NCBI RefSeq assembly: GCF_001426185.1
Contig: NZ_LMRP01000001.1
Location: forward strand, 569,372 to 633,371
DNA length: 64,000 nucleotides
Direction: 5' to 3'
Source of the DNA: Rhodococcus sp. Leaf247
Lineage (GTDB): Bacteria > Actinomycetota > Actinomycetes > Mycobacteriales > Mycobacteriaceae
Position 1 is the stretch's first letter, and every line of letters starts with the position of its first letter. Below are positions 60,768 to 64,000 of this stretch, in pieces. The notes beneath the pieces were generated by a model. It ran no database searches, was not told the origin of the DNA, and worked only from the letters and a program-made list of their open reading frames with translations. The translations under genes were made by a program, and so were the position numbers.

Positions 60768-61659
60768 CGGGGCCTCGCCGCACCACCATGTCGCGGAACG
60801 CGATGGCGGGGGCCGGCATCTGCCGAGCGGGCCACACCACTCCGATCCGCCGACGCGCTGCCCTGTCGTTCAACGCGATGTCGACAGTGGGCAACACCCC
60901 TGCGGAGCCGTTCGCGGGTGGGAGGACGCTCACGCCGAGTCCCGCACCGACCAGTCCGCGCACCGTATGGAAGTCCTGCCCTTCGAAGGCGATGGTGGGC
61001 GCCATACCCGCGTCCGCCCACAGCGTTTCGCACACCGAGCGCATCCCGTAACCGTGCTCCATGACGACGTACGGCTCGTCCGCGGTCTCCACGAGGTCCA
61101 TGACCCGTCGCCCGGCCAGACGGTGGTGCGCCGGAACCACCGCGACGAGGCGTTCCTCGTACAGCCCGAACGACGTGTCGGGACCGTGCTCGTCGCCGAG
61201 GGAGACGAAGGCCAGGTCGGCGCGGCCGTCCTCCAACCGGTCGAGGCACCGAGCGCGTGCGCCCTGATCGAGCGCGAACGTCACCGCCGGGTGGTCGGCC
61301 AAGAACCGTCGGATCAGCAATGGCAGGACACCCTCGCCGACAGTGTTCTGGAAGCTCACCGATATGCGGCCGCGCGTCCGGGCATCCTGTTCGCTCATCG
61401 CGTCGAGCCCGGCCTCCACGTCGCGAGCGGCACGTTCGAGGAACGGCATCAGAGCTCGACCCGCCGCCGTCAGAGCGATTCCGCGACCGCGTCGTTCGAT
61501 CACCGGAACACCCAGGATCGACGACGCGCGAGCCAATTGCCTGCTGACGGTCGGTTGCGGAACGCCGAGCCGGTGGGCGGCCTCGGTGATGTGTTCGGTG
61601 TCGGCCACGGCCAGCAGCGTAGGGATCAGCGGCAGCAGCGATTCGGCCTCGGTGCGCAT
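60751..61659 (-). CDS. LysR-family regulator, YnfL-like
   Basis: A 302-residue LysR regulator. The N-terminal HTH is ADTEHITEAAHRLGVPQPTV and SRQLARASSILGVPVIERRG, followed by a LysR substrate domain (RISVSFQNTVGEGVLPLLI). The ATG at 61659 (MRTEAESL) fits the usual start; an ATG 24 nt upstream is possible. It is divergent from an MFS transporter with a T-N11-A-like ATTGGACGAAT element between. The arrangement matches YnfL-YnfM type pairs, so it likely controls the exporter. Confidence 0.9.
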   Translation of the reverse strand: MRTEAESLLPLIPTLLAVADTEHITEAAHRLGVPQPTVSRQLARASSILGVPVIERRGRGIALTAAGRALMPFLERAARDVEAGLDAMSEQDARTRGRISVSFQNTVGEGVLPLLIRRFLADHPAVTFALDQGARARCLDRLEDGRADLAFVSLGDEHGPDTSFGLYEERLVAVVPAHHRLAGRRVMDLVETADEPYVVMEHGYGMRSVCETLWADAGMAPTIAFEGQDFHTVRGLVGAGLGVSVLPPANGSAGVLPTVDIALNDRAARRRIGVVWPARQMPAPAIAFRDMVVRRGPAIVGR

Positions 61660-61737
61660 ACCCGAAAGATACGCCGAGATCATCGATCGACGACGTCGAA
61701 TGCATTGGACGAATGGATCGTCACCGGCCTACCGTCG

Positions 61738-62985
61738 ATGACTGTGAGCACCGATCGTTCTTTCACCGACGCGCCGATCGCGCAGGATCAGTGGGACGGC
61801 CACGTCAAGGGATCGCGGGAGTACCGCAAGCTCGTCGCGGCCCTGCTCCTGGCCGGTATCGCGACGTTCGCCCAGCTCTACTCCGTGCAGGGCATCCTGC
61901 CGCTGATCGCGTCGTCGCTGTCCATCACTCCGTCGCAGTCGTCCCTCGCCGTCGGATGCGCCACCGTCGGCGTCGCGGTCGCGGTACTTCCGTGGTCGAT
62001 GGTGGCCGATCGGGTGGGACGCGTCCGGGCCATGAGCATCTCGATCGTCACCGCCACAGCCCTCGGACTCGTCGTCCCGTTGTCCACCTCGTTGCCGATG
62101 CTTCTCGGCGTCAGGTTCGTCGAGGGAGCCGCCCTCGGCGGACTGCCTGCCATCGCGATCGCATACCTCAGCGAGGAAGTGGACCGCCGCCACACCGCGG
62201 TCGCCGCGGCCACCTACGTGTCCGGAACGACCATCGGCGGCCTGCTGGGCCGCATCGTCGCCGGTCCGGTGGCCGAGGCGACCAACTGGCGCATCGGCAC
62301 GCTCACCGTGTCGATCATCGCGGCACTGGCCGCGGCGACCTTCCTGCGGCTGGCACCCACTCCGCGGCGAGCCCTTCCCGACGGACAGGACGGGCCGGGG
62401 CTGCGCGAGAAGATCATGTCGAACCTGCGCGACCCGGGTATGCGCGCCCTGTACGGACAGGCGTTTCTGCTGATGGGCGGATTCGTCACCGTCTACAACT
62501 ACCTGGGGTTCCGGCTCGAGGCAGCCCCGTTCGGTCTTCCACAGTCGCTGATCAGCCTGATCTTCGTCGCGTACCTCAGTGGAACAGTGTCCTCCCGTGT
62601 CGCAGGACAGCTGGCCGGGCGTTTCGGGCGGAGTGTCGTGCTCGCCGGATCGACCGGCGTCATGATCGCCGGCGTTGCCCTGACCGCCTTCGACGCCTTG
62701 GCGATCGTCCTCGTGGGACTGGTGATCTTCACCGTCGGGTTCTTCGCGGCGCACGCCATCGCATCCGGATGGACCGGGCACCGTGCGACCGTCGGCCGGG
62801 CGCAGTCCGCCTCGCTGTACAACCTCTTCTACTACGGGGGATCGAGCATCGTCGGGTGGACGGGCGGTGTGATCTTCCAGGCGTTCGGGTGGACCGCGAT
62901 GGCCGCCTTCGTCATCTCCCTGGCCGTGCTGGCAGCGCTGTGGTCACTGGTACTGCGAACCCCCCGGCCAGCTCAGAGCCGATAG
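61738..62985 (+). CDS. MFS transporter, YnfM-like
   Basis: A 415-residue transporter with about 12 membrane segments. AQLYSVQGILPLIASSLSIT is the YnfM/arabinose-exporter-like opening, MVADRVGRVRAMSI is motif A and GLPAIAIAYLSEEVDRRHTA follows. The ATG is taken at 61738. It is divergent from, and probably regulated by, the LysR gene. It might export a metabolite of the mycosporine cluster, but this is speculation. Confidence 0.9.
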   Translation: MTVSTDRSFTDAPIAQDQWDGHVKGSREYRKLVAALLLAGIATFAQLYSVQGILPLIASSLSITPSQSSLAVGCATVGVAVAVLPWSMVADRVGRVRAMSISIVTATALGLVVPLSTSLPMLLGVRFVEGAALGGLPAIAIAYLSEEVDRRHTAVAAATYVSGTTIGGLLGRIVAGPVAEATNWRIGTLTVSIIAALAAATFLRLAPTPRRALPDGQDGPGLREKIMSNLRDPGMRALYGQAFLLMGGFVTVYNYLGFRLEAAPFGLPQSLISLIFVAYLSGTVSSRVAGQLAGRFGRSVVLAGSTGVMIAGVALTAFDALAIVLVGLVIFTVGFFAAHAIASGWTGHRATVGRAQSASLYNLFYYGGSSIVGWTGGVIFQAFGWTAMAAFVISLAVLAALWSLVLRTPRPAQSR

Positions 62986-63013
62986 CCGGCGGGTGGCCGG
63001 TAGCGTTGCCGCG

Positions 63014-63739
63014 ATGAGCGTCGTCGTGATTCCCTCGGCCGAGCGCATCCGGTGGCGCGACGGGTGGCTGGATTCGCGTCAGTCGTTTCCCGTTGCCGGC
63101 AACTACGATCTGGCCGCCAACGCGTTCGGCCTCCTCCTCGTCCACAACGACGACACCGTCGACGCCGGAGAAGGGTTCGACAGTCACCAGCACGCGGACG
63201 TCGAGATCGTCACGTGGGTTCTCGAGGGAGCGCTCGTCCACCGCGATTCGATGGGCAACGAGGGCGTGATCACCGAAGGTCTGGCGCAACGTATGAGTGC
63301 AGGGACGGGAGTCGTGCACTCCGAGCGCAACGCGGCCGGGTACAGCTCGAGGGCTCGCCTGCGGGTGGTCCAGATGTGGTTACCGCCGGATCGCCTCGGA
63401 TTGGAACCGAGCTACGAGGAGTACGCGGCCGGCGAGGATCTGGCGTCGGGACGGCTGATCACCGTCGCATCCGGGATGGAACGCGACCGCGGTGGCACCG
63501 CCGTCGGACTGGGCAACGGCGCTGCGGCGCTGCATGTCTCACGACTCGTGGCGGGAACGCCGGTGCTGCTCCCCCGAGCCCCGTTCGTGCACGTGTTCGT
63601 CTCCCGTGGCACCGTCACCGTCGACGGTGTCGGCACGCTGGACGAGGGCGACGCCCTTCGTGTCACCGACTCCGGTGGACACCGCGTCACCGGTGACGGC
63701 GCAGAGATCCTGGTGTGGGAGATGCACTCTCACGCGTGA
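63014..63739 (+). CDS. Pirin-family cupin protein
   Basis: A 241-residue bicupin. The N-terminal metal motif reads GFDSHQHADVEIVTWVLEGA then a later His/Glu pair (MSAGTGVVHSERNA), typical of pirins with a His/His/Glu/His site. Members are quercetinase-like dioxygenases or regulators. The ATG at 63014 is the likely start. It overlaps the convergent CoA-transferase by 10 nt. Function not further assignable. Confidence 0.9.
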   Translation: MSVVVIPSAERIRWRDGWLDSRQSFPVAGNYDLAANAFGLLLVHNDDTVDAGEGFDSHQHADVEIVTWVLEGALVHRDSMGNEGVITEGLAQRMSAGTGVVHSERNAAGYSSRARLRVVQMWLPPDRLGLEPSYEEYAAGEDLASGRLITVASGMERDRGGTAVGLGNGAAALHVSRLVAGTPVLLPRAPFVHVFVSRGTVTVDGVGTLDEGDALRVTDSGGHRVTGDGAEILVWEMHSHA

Positions 63740-64000
63740 TCGGTGTGCTCGCCGACGCTGTCCAACACCTCGGTTGTGTGCTGCCCCAAGGCGGGCCCCG
63801 GAGGGCGGACACGGCCCGTCCGCTCCCCCAGCACCGGGACGACCCCGGTGAAGAGGACATCGATCGTCTCGTCGTCACCGGTATCGACCGACACCGTCTC
63901 GATCATTCTGCGCGCCACGAACTGCGGATCCACCGAGACGTCGGCCGCGGTGTTGATGGCCCCACACGGCACGTCAGCGGCGCCGAGCAGTCGGAGCGCG
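63730..64000 (-). CDS. CoA-transferase family III (CaiB/BaiF), C-terminal fragment at window edge
   Basis: The last ~90 residues of a class III CoA-transferase: LLGAADVPCGAINTAADVSV, DPQFVARRMI and a tail RVRPPGPALGQHTTEVL, all typical of CaiB/BaiF C-termini. The rest lies outside the window. It transfers CoA between carboxylic acids; the substrate cannot be seen. Confidence 0.88.
   Translation of the reverse strand, partial: ALRLLGAADVPCGAINTAADVSVDPQFVARRMIETVSVDTGDDETIDVLFTGVVPVLGERTGRVRPPGPALGQHTTEVLDSVGEHTDHA

Noticed and set aside
1-64000. CRISPR arrays, tRNA or rRNA genes, insertion sequences, prophage
   Set aside because: No regularly spaced repeats, cloverleaf-like sequences, transposase or integrase domains, or phage genes were found.

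Overview
This is a high-GC, gene-dense chromosomal segment of a mycolic-acid actinobacterium, most probably Rhodococcus or a close relative. The case rests on a mycolate-type cyclopropane synthase, a CtpC-like P-type ATPase paired with a DUF1490/PacL-like partner, a carboxylic acid reductase, a covalently flavinylated (BCO2-type) cholesterol oxidase, and Mycobacterium-like families such as Rv2629. No rRNA, tRNA, CRISPR array, insertion sequence or prophage gene was seen. Both window edges cut genes: a glycosyltransferase at the left and a CoA-transferase family III gene at the right.

Layout. 1-6 kb: a glycosyltransferase, an AHSA1-type protein, a three-subunit molybdenum hydroxylase operon and a PIG-L deacetylase. 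6-29 kb: a stretch dominated by stress genes. It holds an Rv2629-type ribosome factor, glycosyltransferases, an RsbV/RsbW/RsbU partner-switching module, a CinA-type amidase, NAD synthetase, a ferritin-like protein, small hydrophilic proteins, a frameshifted glutamate-cysteine-ligase-like gene, a frameshifted catalase, an amino-acid permease, a repeat peptide beside a JmjC/cupin oxygenase, IPP isomerase, phospholipase D, a RecQ-type helicase, a cyclopropane synthase, an MBL hydrolase and a ChaB protein. At least nine genes here carry GTTT-N15-GGGTAT-like promoters of the SigF/SigB type, several positioned for leaderless transcripts. 29-54 kb: catabolic, redox and efflux genes (acyl-CoA dehydrogenase, pacL-ctpC, AurF-like diiron oxygenase with a ferredoxin-fused reductase, SMR pair, MFS-TetR, cholesterol oxidase with its TetR, ABC1 kinase, carboxylic acid reductase, OYE, flavin monooxygenase-SDR, diguanylate cyclase). 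Several have perfect palindromic operators.

54.6-60.5 kb: the main biosynthetic find. It is a tightly coupled operon with mysA, mysB, mysC and mysD homologues for a mycosporine-like amino acid (UV sunscreen). It is preceded by a HAD-fold protein that has lost its catalytic aspartate and ends with a TauD-type Fe(II)/2-oxoglutarate dioxygenase. A divergent TetR gene lies upstream. 60.6-64 kb: a small membrane peptide, a divergent LysR/MFS pair, a pirin and a truncated CoA-transferase.

The observations most worth following are the mycosporine cluster with its two unusual enzymes, the JmjC/repeat-peptide pair as a possible new RiPP system, a pure octanucleotide repeat that switches the frame of a GCS2 gene, the clustered SigF/SigB-type promoters around an Rsb module, and a 14-codon relic of a lost glycosyltransferase still sitting under its promoter.
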